From assembly GCA_963930775.1 (NCBI GenBank), contig OZ005696.1:7688001-7752000 (forward strand): DNA of 64,000 nt, read 5' to 3'. The stretch is from Cliona cf. orientalis (lineage: Eukaryota; Porifera; Demospongiae; Clionaida; Clionaidae). The position numbers and the translations under genes were made by a program. A model generated the notes under the pieces. The model did not search any database and was not told where the DNA came from. It saw nothing but the letters and a program-made list of their open reading frames with translations. Shown in pieces: positions 1 through 12,300 of this stretch. Positions within the stretch are counted from its first letter, which is position 1. Each line of letters opens with the position of its first letter.

Positions 1-414
1 GCTGTGAGCCATTATAAACCTTGAGTCAGCCTCACCCCCAGCCCTCATGCAGTGGGTCCTTTATCCTAAGTTTTCTATGTGCAACATTGTATTGTCATCG
101 CCTGCTTATGCAGCTAATGTCATGCAACGCACCGAGGAATAACACTGCTGTGTAAGTAGCTATAACATCCCTGTCTCGCCTACCGTGACACTCATGGCAG
201 TGCCTACATGCATCAAGTCAGCTTCCAGCCTCCAGGAGTCCTTGAGGACAATGACCATATGCAAGCAAATGACTGTCTTGCTGGCCAAGTCAGCGCTGCC
301 ACAGTGCTCCAATCAGTGATGAGCTAGTCATCTCAGTAGCTAGTCAGTGGATCTACAAGTCATGATAGCTTAACCATAGCTACTTACTCTTTGAGTTGAA
401 AGGATGAAGCCACT

Positions 415-486
415 GTCGTCGGCTAGTCTGGATGCCAGCCCCTTCACAAGAAGAGAAAGGGGCTGGCACACAGACTAGTCGTCAGC
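415..486. mobile_element. Miniature inverted-repeat element (54 bp) with probable 9-bp target duplication
   Basis: The element runs from 424 to 477. Its two arms (TAGTCTGGATGCCAGCCCCTT and its near reverse complement) are separated by a 12-base loop. The flanks GTCGTCGGC (415-423) and GTCGTCAGC (478-486) match at 8 of 9 bases, as expected of a target-site duplication. The ends TAGTCT and the CAGCCCC core resemble the larger element at 2931-3260, so this is probably an internally deleted relative. The flanks also contain GGATGAAGC and its complement (402-410 and 485-493), so part of the hairpin may be older than the insertion. Confidence 0.5.
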
Positions 487-849
487 TTCATCCCGGATCC
501 ATCGAAAGCTCCGCCAGCGAGCGAACAAGGCGGCGGTGAGTGAGCATCAACGATTATCCTATTGCGCATGCATGCACTGAGGATTAGAAACTTACCGTAT
601 ATAGCGCATGACACACAATGTTCTATTTATACGTAGAGGCATACCAAGCGGTAGCCTGGAAAAGCCAAGAAGCTTAGAATCAGCAAATGACGCCAAAACT
701 GGTGAACAAAGAGTTTTCGGCGAAATCCACACAAATCATACGTTTGGAACGTCATAAGGAACCTTATAACACCGCAAATTTGACTCGCAAACGAGGTATG
801 TAGCAGCTAGCGTGGTAACAGACAGAATGACACACAGAACGACTACAGT

Positions 850-876
850 AACCCTGCGGCGCATGCGCCGAGGGTT
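850..876. repeat. GC-rich near-palindrome
   Basis: The core CGGCGCATGCGCCG is perfectly self-complementary. It is extended by AACCCT and AGGGTT, with one unpaired base on each side. It stands out in AT-rich surroundings. Function is unknown. Confidence 0.4.
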
Positions 877-1322
877 AATAACAAGCATTTTATCCAGCAC
901 GTCATACATGTACTAAGCACACCTGCTATTTATATTAACACCATGTAGCTTAACAGGAGAAATTCTGTGTCCTGTGTTAATGATTATATAGAACTTTAAC
1001 GCATAGATGAAGATTTCTTCAATGCAAAGGTAGCTGGGCTTGGCAGTATGGTGCTACAAAGTGATACCGCCTCTGTGTATGACTCCAAGACTCACAAATA
1101 AAGTCGGTTACACTCTTTATACTGCACTATTGGTACAGGAACACAACTGAATTTCCCAAGCTTGATGGAAAGATGTGAACTGGAAACATTCATTGAAGCT
1201 TTACTACACCCTACCTGAAACCCTTACTGAAGATAGATGTATACTGATACACAGGGGAAAGCACTGAGCTACTACCACACCCAGCTAGCATGACCCTAGT
1301 GAGCTGTGCCATAATCTCAACA

Positions 1323-1624
1323 TCAATAGTAAAATTCATTACCTTGCACTGGTTCAGCAAAGCTTCTGATATTATCTGCTAATTGGATCTCATTTTCCCT
1401 GTATAGAGACCAGATTACTGCCCTCCACGATGGCTGCTGGTAGTATAAACCTTCACCACTGAGAAAGAGTTCAATCACAGCTTTAAGGCAAGCCTCGTCA
1501 GAGTCATGCCGTCGCTGTATGTCATCCAGTTTAGATGGGGAATAGATCATATATTGACCCAGTGTACGCCAGCTCCGTACATTCTTCACAGCATCAAATA
1601 TGTTGTCCAGCGTGAGAGGTGGAG
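1323..1624 (-). CDS. Death-like domain exon (terminal)
   Basis: The acceptor is CCCTCCAG immediately upstream of base 1624. The exon starts with two bases that complete an Ala codon from the upstream exon. It ends with GNEFYY and a TGA stop at 1323-1325. The motif order (LTLDNIF, W..LG, long amphipathic helix, PSW..VIWSL, LADNIRSF) fits the Death superfamily. No bases break this exon. Confidence 0.65.
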
Positions 1625-1728
1625 CTGGAGGGAGAGAGAGAGGTATGTATGGAGAAATGGATCTAGGCCTATAATTTTATTCGTGATAGCTAATTGGACG
1701 TCAGGTACTCTAAACTCCAAATCGCTAC

Positions 1729-1960
1729 CTGATTTCTTCTCCTGGTCCTCCAGCCTTTCCGCCATTTTGAGCATATGAGCCACACCCACATTCCAGCCGG
1801 GTCAAAGTGCAAGCAAACAACTCTTGTTCCAATTAACGCCCTCCAGGCGCACCATGTCGTCCAATTCATGAACATGAACAACAGCACGAACAATAGCGAG
1901 GATGGAGCAGTTGGAGAGCGGGAAACCTTCCACATCTACATCCTCTCCTTCGCCTATGGA
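1729..1960 (-). pseudogene. Upstream exon of the Death-domain gene, interrupted by TGA
   Basis: The exon lies between an acceptor (CATCATCAG) and a donor (CAG followed by GTAGCG). It ends in the phase required by the Death exon. The open frame on both sides of the TGA (about 1812-1814) reads as one continuous protein, for example ELDDMVRLEGVNWNKS before it and MLKMAERLEDQEKKS after it. A single-base nonsense change is therefore the simplest explanation. Confidence 0.5.
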
Positions 1961-1981
1961 CTGATGATGGTAGGTTAGAGA

Positions 1982-2365
1982 TGGGCTATTCCAGTTAATA
2001 AGGATACACCCCTGTGGAGGAAGGTTGATTAGTACCGAAGGGTCGATTTTGAGGTGATTTAATGAGGTATTGAGGGTATTTTTATGGATTTTAATGAAGT
2101 ATTGTAGGCACCATTGTGGATAGTAACGAAGTACTGAGGGGACATGGCAGCGAATAACGAGTATTGATGGGATAGCTCATCCAGGGTGTAGAGGAATTAT
2201 TATCAGTTTTATAGGGTAAAATGGGGATTTTGATTAGTTTTATGGGATAAAATCAGAAAATTAATTAGTATCGATGATGATCTTACAAATTTAAGTAGTA
2301 TTTAGGGTAGAAAATGCAAATCTCTTCCTCCACAGGGGTGTACGCCCATTATCTGGAATAGCCCA
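1982..2365. mobile_element. Inverted-repeat (MITE-like) element, 384 bp
   Basis: The ends are inverted repeats of about 45 bp. The left end begins TGGGCTATTCCAG and continues into ACACCCCTGTGGAGGAAG; the right end is its reverse complement with a few mismatches. The interior is AT-rich with no ORF. No clear target duplication is visible. This is consistent with a non-autonomous DNA transposon. Confidence 0.65.
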
Positions 2366-2921
2366 ATACAGGATAATTGTGGAATATTGCAGGAGGGGAA
2401 ATTGGACATATTCCATGTGTTCCGTTGCTTTTATACTAGTGTTTTTAATATATACACTGTACACTTTAGGTAGCGATTCCGGACGCCTAATTTTTCGGCT
2501 TGATGGTGCAAACTGGTGGCAATAGCAATTTACATGATTAAGGTGTTGATAGCTTCCACTCGGTGAGGCCTATTCAGCGATATGCATTTTTTGTTGAAAG
2601 GTTGAAGTGTGCCCGATTTACGCGCCGTTTATTGTTTTTCCATACATTTTTTCATAGAGCTAAAAATTAAATCTGCAAGGTGTGTACTCAACTGATCTGC
2701 TTGTTTCAAGGCTTAAATGAAAGAGGATTTCCTAAACTATCTTGTGATCTTTGTTTTTTGTTGTCAATCCCCTCCGGTGCTGAGTTATAACTGCTTTTAT
2801 GCGCCTAGGTCGATCGTCCGGAATCGCTACTTAAGGAATTCTAGGGAGGGTAATTGATCTTGGAGATGGGAAATCCCTGTCCTCCCTGCCCTCTAGATAA
2901 TTCCCTATTCATAAGCACACT

Positions 2922-3269
2922 GTCTCTATGTAGTCTCGTGCCCAGCCCCCTTCATGCACGCGCGAGAAAGGGTCTGGTCAAAAGGGTTGCACTAACGCAT
3001 CCGGCTGGAATGCAATAATTGACAATTCCAGTGCGTGTAAAATAGAAACTAACCACCACTTCCGTACAGTGTGCAATGAAACCAAGCGTGCGCGTATGTA
3101 CATGTTCGGACCACGCATAATTACATCCCACTAATGTCATGTGACTATGGTTCTGCGACCTGATTGGGCCGCAATCTGCGTACCTCGAGGACAAAGAAGT
3201 GCAACCCTTTTGACCAGACCCTTTCTCGCACGTGCATGAAGGGGGCTGGGGACAAGACTAGTCTCTATG
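2922..3269. mobile_element. Mutator-like MITE, 330 bp, with perfect 9-bp target duplication
   Basis: The element occupies 2931-3260. Its first and last 62 bases are inverted repeats with only three mismatches; they contain CAGCCCCCTTCATGCACG and GGTCTGGTCAAAAGGG. The flanks are identical 9-base direct repeats, GTCTCTATG, at 2922-2930 and 3261-3269. Long terminal repeats with a 9-bp target duplication are typical of Mutator-like elements. The interior has no transposase, so the copy is non-autonomous. Intact ends and duplication suggest fairly recent insertion. Confidence 0.75.
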
Positions 3270-3369
3270 CCACTGTATTAGTACATACCATGCAGGCAAA
3301 TTAAATTAAAGGCATTCATGCTTGAATTACTGCCGTACATGTAGTAATTTTGCCTTTTGCTTGGTTTAG

Positions 3370-6300
3370 GTTTGCCTGGGTGGGCAATGGGATGGTTGCC
3401 CCTTTGGTTGGAGTTGGTAGTAGAAGTGGGTTTTCATATAAACCTACATGTACACTGTACATATCTGTTCCAGTTTGTGTTGGTGGGTCACTTTGTGTGG
3501 AGGTGCCAGTGGAGAAGAATATCTCTATCTCGTTTTAAATCTCATGTTCCAGGAGACAAGGCATTTAAGTCAAAGGTGTGTACTTGTGAAAGAGAGAGGG
3601 GAGGGATGGAAGGGAGAGAGAGGGAAAGGGGAGAGAGAGAGACAAAGGGAGGTGGAAAGTGAGTACTACATGTACTACCACCAACATGCCACATATAATA
3701 TTATGCACAACGTTAACTGTTGCAGAGAATCCGTGAGCGGCTGATTCGTGATTTTGGTTTTATAGATCATCTTTGTCCAGAGCCTAGACTGATCAGTGAC
3801 AGCTGTGACCCTAGCATGCTGGGAGCCAGCAAAGGTGAGGCTGGAATTTGCCAACTGACGACCATTTCCTACTAAGCCATAAGCGGCTGATTGACGACCT
3901 TTACCAAACACTTCTATCACATTACAGAAGGCTCCACTTTCCCCACCCACTGGTACAGAATGAAGGCTTTTGATGAGGCAACAAATTTTGGTAGGTTGAA
4001 ATCTTGTGGTATGTGAGGACTATATTTGCACTTTACGTTATCATGGCATTGTTTCTCTCTCTTTTTTTCTCTCTCTCTCTCTCACCCTCTCCATCTTTCC
4101 CGCTCTCCCCCCCCCCCCCTCCCTCCAGTTTCCAGCAACCTTGATGTTGTCGTTGGTCTGTCATCTTCTCCCTCCAGTCCTTCCACTCCAGCACTGCCAG
4201 AGTTTCTCTCCCAGCTGCAGGTACAGGGCAGCCTAGCAGAGGGAGAAGGTCAGAGGTCAGCTGAGGGTGCTAGCTTGGTTGACCAGTGCTCTGACTTGTA
4301 CAACAGAGCCAGACACAAGGACGGGGTGAGCTACACATTCGCTTTATCAGTTGTAGTCCTATGTATGATAGTGATATGATAGTTCAGGCTTATGAATGGA
4401 AAATTAGTATCTGTGTTATTAGCAAGCAGAGCTAGAGTACCACAGATGTTATATTTGCCCATGATTGGAAATGATCATCAAATTAAAAAGCAAGTTTGGA
4501 TTCCCATTGAGTTGATATTATATTCACGTCATTGTCACGCACAATACAAGTATTGCCCCACCCACAGGATGTTCCAGATTGCATAATAACCCCCACCCCC
4601 TCCAAACCATAGGTGTATGTAGCACACTGTCTCCACAATGTTTGTACAATGATAGCCACCTCTATCACCACCCACCTATCTCTCTTGAGCAACACTCCAT
4701 TATCCAGTACTTCCTGTCTCTGTGTTGTTATGATAATGTAGCATGCTGACTGTACTGTATACAACTGGCCACTTCAAAGGGAGGGGGGTGGTTAAGTTGT
4801 CTAGCACCTACATCTTGAGCAACACTCATTGGCTACTTCCTCTCTCTCCACTTATAGCTAGCTGTTGTATGATAATGTGGTGGTGTAACTGTCCACCTCT
4901 GGAGGAGGAAGAGTGCCTTATTGGTCTCTAGCCCACTGAGGCGAGACACATGGTAGAGTGCATTTATGGCCTGGACAAGACTGTGCATATTTAGATGGAT
5001 TGTGAAATACCTAGGTATCTCATGATTATGTGATATGATATTAATTTTTTGCACAAGTCTCTCTGTCTCAGGGATTTTTTTTATCTAGCTAAAGGTCAAA
5101 ATTGTTGCCTAAGTTAGAATTATTGCATAAGATTTAGTTCGTTTTGCGTCCACCCACACATGACTAGACTTAGCTGTGCCTGGCCATTGTGCAATGTTTT
5201 GTGTACTGCTTGGAGGGAGGGAGGTGCCTTTACGACTCCCGTCAAGGATAGCTCTCAAAAACAAAGACGTCATCATATTCATCGATTTGCTTTTCTACTT
5301 TATAAGGTTATTTTGGTGATTATTATTACTGGAATGATACTGCTCTGGAAAGTGGTATGATAGTATTAATGGTCAATTGATAGCCCTTGAAAGCACGATG
5401 ACATGATCACATTCCTAACTATCAATGGTTAATTAACTGCACATTGTAAGTACTGCAAGGATGATACCTGAAGCTAGTTGCATCTCTGATGGTGTCAGTC
5501 GAGTGCCTCACATGTATACATAACATCTACAAAATTAATGGCTATTGTGCAATGTGTTTTGCCTGGGTCAGATGTACCATTTTGGGTATAAGCAAGAGTG
5601 CCCAAGGGTATATAATGTCAGCTAATGAATTGCAAAGAAACCTACTTGGGTATCACATCTATCAAAATTAAATATTAAGGTAGAGATGTGGCATGTTTCT
5701 TTTATCGTACCACAATAAGAGATGGTTTTTTTTGTGTGCCTGTGCATGCTATAAATAATGACCAGTCGCTATTAATAGACAATGTCTTGTTTTGGCTGGT
5801 TTTACAGCTGTACACAGGAAACTAGTGTGACAAGCATTAATAGTTAATTAACCATAGGCTGTAGGGGGCGGCAGTATATACTCCATTTGCTCAGCTTTTT
5901 GGGAAAAGCCTCAAATATCACTACTCTAGTCCTGTAGTATTGACTTTAGTAATATTTAATTCCTACACATACACGTACACTACGTATATCTGTGTACATG
6001 TATGTTAAAGAATGCGTGCATGAATGCTTATAAACACCTCATTAGCTAGCTACGTGACACTACTGATATCCAACACTGCATGGCTATTCAATTATGCCTG
6101 TATAATACTATTACTATTACTATTACATGTACGCATGTACGTATATGCCACCTTAGCATGGAGCATTTAGTATTGAATTTCTCCGGAAAGTCCCACTAAT
6201 CTCTTATAGTATTTCCGTCTCTCGGACATACAGCAGTACGCTGATGATCGTGGTGTTTATGTATCTAAAATTACCGGAAGACGGCTGAGTGATAATTAGT

Positions 6301-9300
6301 TAGCACAGTCGATGGATCGCCTGATCCCTGGCCGGCTGTAATATGATAGGGGTCCCTAATAATGAGGGTTGCCATGGTGATGCATTCCTTGGATGGATTG
6401 TGGTATTTATAGTGCTCTATTAATAGAATGGATACTTTTGTTTTTTAGGTATAATATGCCCAGTAAGTCTAGAGGCATAATATTATAGTTATGTGCCTTC
6501 AAGTGTAGACTTTTATCAGTGATTCACATAATATTATATGCAGGAATTAATATAGGGCGGCACCCCCTAAACACAGTAATACCTGTTGTAGAGTGTGATA
6601 AAAATTTATGTAGTGTATGTCTCAGAAGCCACCAGAAGCAGTCTCAGAGTTGTAAATTTCCTGCCCCACAAGCCAGATCCCCTTAAGTTGGGTTCACTAC
6701 TGCAAGCCTTCGACAAAATAATCCTGTATTAATCTCTGATGTGTGTACATGTATTATAGTGTTTCAAAGCTTCGCAAACCAGCATAGATAGGCTGTGAGT
6801 AGATAATAATGGGTCGTCTCCAGACTAGACTCATACAGTGAGCTGTCACAGGAAGGGAGGGGGAGGGGGATAGACATCATTGTGTACGATTATGTAGACT
6901 TTGATATACGACACTAGCTATAGTACTGATAATGCTATACGTGACTGGATGTGTATTTGTGTGATGTTTTTGCATATAGTGAACTCAATTATATTCGTGA
7001 ATTTAAAAATTGATTACTTGGTGCTAATGTGAGTGATTGCTCCATAGATGGCTGCCATGTTTTGCCTACCTGATGGTCAGGGTAAAAATAAAACAAACAC
7101 GGTGTCTAGGCTAGTGTACATGTACGTCTACATGAGTGTGTACTGGTACCGAGGAACTGAACACTGGAATATAGCTATCCTCCAGGACCAACTCATGACA
7201 TGTGCATGGGGAAGCTATTATATTACATACTTGACCTGAAATTTCCCTTCTGTTGAACCAAAATTTAATGTAAGAGTAGATATTAGATAAAAGAGGAAAC
7301 TTAGTGTTGTTTGCATGATTTGTGAATGGGATTGGCTGAAATGAAGGGCTCATACGCTACGTATCTAAAGCTGCCCCCTTATCATGATGAAGATGCACGT
7401 ATGCCGTATATGCCCTCCAACGTTTACATACAGCTAGCCTGGTATATCAGGATTGGGAATAATTCTCATCACAGGGGTACAGCTTGGATACATCCAGGTC
7501 CACTACTGATTATCAATGAAAAAAAGATAAACAAACAAACAAACAAGGATATGAGTGCAATGTTGTCTGCTTAATTCCTGATCTCCATGCATGCATGTCC
7601 AATATGCAGTATTGCAGGAAACTTTCGAAGGAGAATAATTTCCCGGATCGGTAGGAAGGGAGCATTTTGCAGAAAAACTTTCAATGACATGGAGTGTTAA
7701 ACTGATCGCATAAAATTGCTCAAAAGTTTCCCGCCATACAGTATTTCACATCAGGAAGTTTCCTTGTTAGTGTGAGCCTACCATTGAAGTTCATTTTAAT
7801 TATTCCCAAGAATCATAAGCAAACAAACAAGGATATGAGTGCAATGTTGCCTGCTTAATTCCTGATATCTATGCATGCATATCCAATATGTAGTATTGCG
7901 GGAAACTTTCGAGGGAGAATAGTTTCCCGGATCGGTAGGAAGGGAGCATTTCGCAGAAAAACTTTCATGGAGTGTTATACTGATCGCATAAAATTGCTCA
8001 AAAGTTTCCCGCCATACGGTATTTCACATCAGGAAGTTTCCTTGTTAGTGTGAGCCTACCATTGAAGTTCATTTTAATTATTCCCAAGAATCATCAGCTA
8101 CAAGAACTAACTTATTAGTATGATGAAATTTTCCACGATCTGCAATCTGCAGTTGTACAATGACCGGAAAGGGCTCGTGGATTGACATGATAGGAGTTCA
8201 GTATTGGTAGGAAGCTTCCATTAGTGCTTGATTAAGGCTCACTTTGGTGGGGAGTGTCTGGCTTTGTGATACTGATACCCTTGCTGTCAGTGGTAGAGCA
8301 TTCCTCTGTGGCACCTTAAAGAAACAGTGCAGTAATGATTAATCATGGCTGCAGGCATGGATTATTGCAGTGTGTGCGCATTTTTCGGTTTTCCTGGATT
8401 TTTTTGGTTTTTGTTTAAATCTAATGATTTATCAGCTGATTGGTTATTGGTTAATAGTCAGCGATGTCATTGGGAAGATTTTTTCATGAATGATGTTGCC
8501 AAAAAATCAAAGGTGAATGATGTCATTAAAAATTCTGCATATGTGAATATATAGCATGTACCATAATAATTATGTATTCATGTATTTGGCAGTTATGGTA
8601 TGAATATGCCAATGGCTATTTTTGTTGTTCTATAAATAAACTATGTAGCACTCTAGTTCCAATGAGCATTATGTCTTTTATCAATGGCACAGCATTGTAA
8701 ATTACGTACTTAACTGGCTGTGGCAGTTGCTGTGATAAGCTTTCATTTCATATGTTTTAACATTACATTAACATTAATTTAACATTAAACTATGTGTAAT
8801 AATAATGATTGTGCATACACCGATCCATCATTAAGCTCCCCCCTCTATTCATTGCTGCTTGGCTGGCATTAGCCCCTAGCTTGCTTGCATTCTTTATTGG
8901 TACACCTTGACCCACATTGCAGTTCTTAGAAACTTCCTAGAATAGTAGTGAGATACTGATTTACAGGCTAGGAATATCTAAGAGGAAGGGGAGGTGACTT
9001 CTACGTAGGAAGTACATGTACCCTGTATAATGATTTTATTATAATTTGTTAGCCCAATGGCATGCACATTGGATTAATCATTAAGGGGCTACTTGGAAGA
9101 TACAAGGGAAGGGGGGGGGGGAATTTTTACTTGGAATTTGGTGGGAAGTAGGTATACGTAGGTATAGTATCATAATTATTATTGTAATACTACAAGCCTG
9201 TTGGGTTGAGTTTGAGTGCAGGCATAGCACAGGATGCACATGCAACAAACCATCTATCTCAAAGGCAGGTCCATCCTGCCATGTGGGCATTCCTCCATCC

Positions 9301-12300
9301 TCCACTGCTCATGCCTTGAGGACACCACTGACCCCTCACCTACTCACTTTCATACTCTTTGTGATCACTTCTTGAAATCTACGATATATATACGTACGTA
9401 TGTACGTCAGTCATAGCTGATGCAAGGCCTGACTAGTATTATTAATATTTGTGTATATATGTACGTAGGCGGTGCATCCTTTCTTTTTGTTAAAGCCTCA
9501 GAAGGCTATAGTGTCCAGATTAAAGGAGGCATCCTTATTTCTGGGATTTCCTGCATACTTTCTCACTTAACTTGTCACACGTACATACGTAATGTCCTAA
9601 TAATAGTTACTAAGGGAGTTACCGTATAGCCGGAAATATTGGCGGGAATTAAATTTGGCGGTTGAGCCCCAAATCGCTATTATAAGAATATTGGCAGATT
9701 TAAATTTTGCGGTTCGGTACGGGATCGCCATACGTATATATGTGAGTAGGAAATTTTGGCGGATTTTAATTTGGCGGTTGTAGTATAGACCGCCAAACCG
9801 CCAAATTTAATTCCCCGCCAAATTTTCCGACTATAATATGGTAGTTACCTTTTGTATTTTTTTTGTAGGGACCATAATATGCATGCATAATGTCCTGATC
9901 TCTTTTTTTTAAGGAGATGGGATATCCGTGCTTTAGGCATGCATTCATTGGATACTTTCTCTGTGTGAGTAGCTGGAGCTATGCCCTAGCTATTGTTATG
10001 ACACTAAGAATTCGAAGCATGCATCAATTGTCATTTCAGGGGTCACACACTTGCCGTGGATCCTGGCATGGTATATATCCTGATTGAAAATTTTAGCCAG
10101 CTGGTATTATTTCTGATTCAGGGGTGCTCTTGGTGAGCAAGAAATCCGGTATTGACTACGTGCATGTAGGTTGTAGGTTTTAAGAAACCTTTGTGCTCCA
10201 TCCTTATTGCAGAAAACACCCACTTTCTGTGGTGATATTTGTGTCACTAGTAACTAGGATATTTGACATCTGTTAGTTCAGTGTTGTATTATGAACTCAC
10301 ATCTAACATTTCCTTGCAGCGTGAGAGTATTATCATAATATGTATTACCTGCATGGATCTATAATAATAAAATGTGATTAGCTTTGGTAGGATTGCCTTT
10401 TTAGTTAATACCCAGGCTAATAGACAATCTTGACCAGGCAGGATACTGTTTGTGCATGAACTACGTCTCTATGTTTTGTGAGCATGTACTGTTAATAGAT
10501 GATCATGCATGCTAGCCACATTATCCCATGATTGTGACACTAAACATACTTGTTACAATGAAAAATATTTTCAGATCATTTTTCCTATTATAGTATCTGG
10601 AGGGCATCACTGTGAATAACTTTAGCTAACAGGAGGTCATTCAGAGGATCCGGATAGAACAAGGAGAAGAGCATGACACTGGGAATGGCGCTGAGCATGA
10701 ACAAGCCAAGGTGCCCGGCCCCACTCCCCCCCCCCCCCCCCCCCCCCACCACCAAGATTTGGATCAAAAGGAGATAAAGAGAAAGGACATACACCAAGAA
10801 AATAAAATATCCCCAAGGACTCCGACTCATTAATAGCAGCTGATAATGATAATGCTCGCTAGTTGTTACATCAAACAATCAAACATACTTGCAATGGAAG
10901 AAAAAAATTCAGAGGCCTGAGGTTGTAGCATCCTGAGCAAAGCAAAGAAAAATAGTGGACCTCCAACTGACCAATCAGATTCCTGACCTACATTACCCTA
11001 CAATACCTTACAAATCCTTAAAATATCTTACAATACCTACATTACCCTATAATTGTAACAAATACTGTGATCCGATTGGTCACTCAGAGGCCCGAGGCTG
11101 TAGCATCCTAAGCAAAGCAAAGTGAAATAGTGGATCTCCAACTGACCAATCAGATTCCTGACCTACATTACCCTACAATACCTTACAATACCTTACAATA
11201 CTTTACAATACCTTACAATACCTACAACACCTACATTACCCTATAGTTGTAACAAATACTGTGATCTGATTGGTCACTCAGAGGCCCGAGGCTGTAGCAT
11301 CCTGAGCAAAGCAAAGTAAAATAGTGGACCTCCAACTGACCAATCAGATTCCTGACCTACATTACCCTACAATACCTTACAATACCTTATAATACCTACA
11401 ATACCTACATTACCATATAATTCACAAATACTGTGATCTGATTGGTCAGTTTGTGGTGCCATGCGCTATGCACACTGTACTGCATACATAATTTTGACAA
11501 GTGAAAAAAAAAGCAAAAAAAAATAGTCCCAATCATCCCTCCCCTCGGGCCGAGTCGCCGCAGCTTCGGTGCTCCGTTTTGGAGTGACACTGCGGACATT
11601 ACCGCAGGCATACTTCCAGGGATGGGGGGTATTCAAGGGAGGAACCTGGGCGACCCCTAAGCCATATATGCCCAGGACCATGTGCAGTTTTTAGCTGCAG
11701 GTGCCAGAGGGGTTACCCCTGACACCCGTTATCGATAGTACCTCCCAGAAAATGCTATTTATTGAGCTGGGACAGTGGGTAGCAAAACGCGTATGGTTTC
11801 ACGTTGGAATGTACAGACCGTGACGTAATTAATTAAAAGCTATGAATATCATTAACTTTATACCGCGGCGCGTGCCAAAGTGTATCTCAGCAACGGAAAG
11901 AGCTATGGAGCTGGAACAAAAACCAAAATGTAGCTCTTAAGCAGATGAAAGCAGCTACCATGGTCTTCAAAGACAACCTTACCAGCCCCATGTGCATGCC
12001 TTTGAAAGAAATCTTATGATTTTTGTTGAAGGCTCACCCGCACTGATGATTTTTATCACCACTACACTAGTAATGGAAGATCATCCCTGGCCCTTTTCAA
12101 CTGTTCAATAACCTTCTTCACCATAGCAAGAGTAAATTTACTCTTGACCATACTGAATAGCCCTCACCTCCTCCTTCTATCTCAACAATTTCTCGCCCCT
12201 TGTAATTTTTAAGACATTGAAGCATAAATTTTGATATTGACCATTAATATTTTTTTGTGAGAAGACCCCAGTTAATTAGAGCCATAAGTCAGCAGAGATT

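Larger units (their letters stand above)
1..1322. other. Non-genic left flank
   Basis: I see no exon with good splice context and no RNA gene in this stretch. It holds a 54-bp inverted-repeat element near 424-477 and a GC-rich near-palindrome at 850-876, both listed separately. The remainder is unremarkable AT-rich sequence. Confidence 0.5.
1323..1960 (-). pseudogene. Death-domain gene remnant, two exons with in-frame TGA
   Basis: Two minus-strand exons (1960-1729 and 1624-1323) join in phase across a 104-base GT/AG intron. The downstream exon encodes a Death-like fold. It opens with LTLDNIF, then has SWRTLG, a CLKAVIELFL helix, PSW followed by VIWSL, and ends at a TGA. Such domains mediate homotypic assembly in apoptosis and innate signalling. 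The upstream exon reads as coherent protein (about 50 residues ending in CLLAL), meets an in-frame TGA at about 1814, and continues in the same frame as PGWNVGVAHMLKMAERLEDQ. Either a nonsense mutation has broken the gene, or translation starts at the Met codons after the stop and gives a Death-only protein of about 110 residues. Exons farther 5' were not found. Confidence 0.6.

Noticed and set aside
10912-11449. CRISPR-like regular repeats
   Set aside because: The host is eukaryotic, repeats are long and contiguous without unique spacers, and no cas genes are present.
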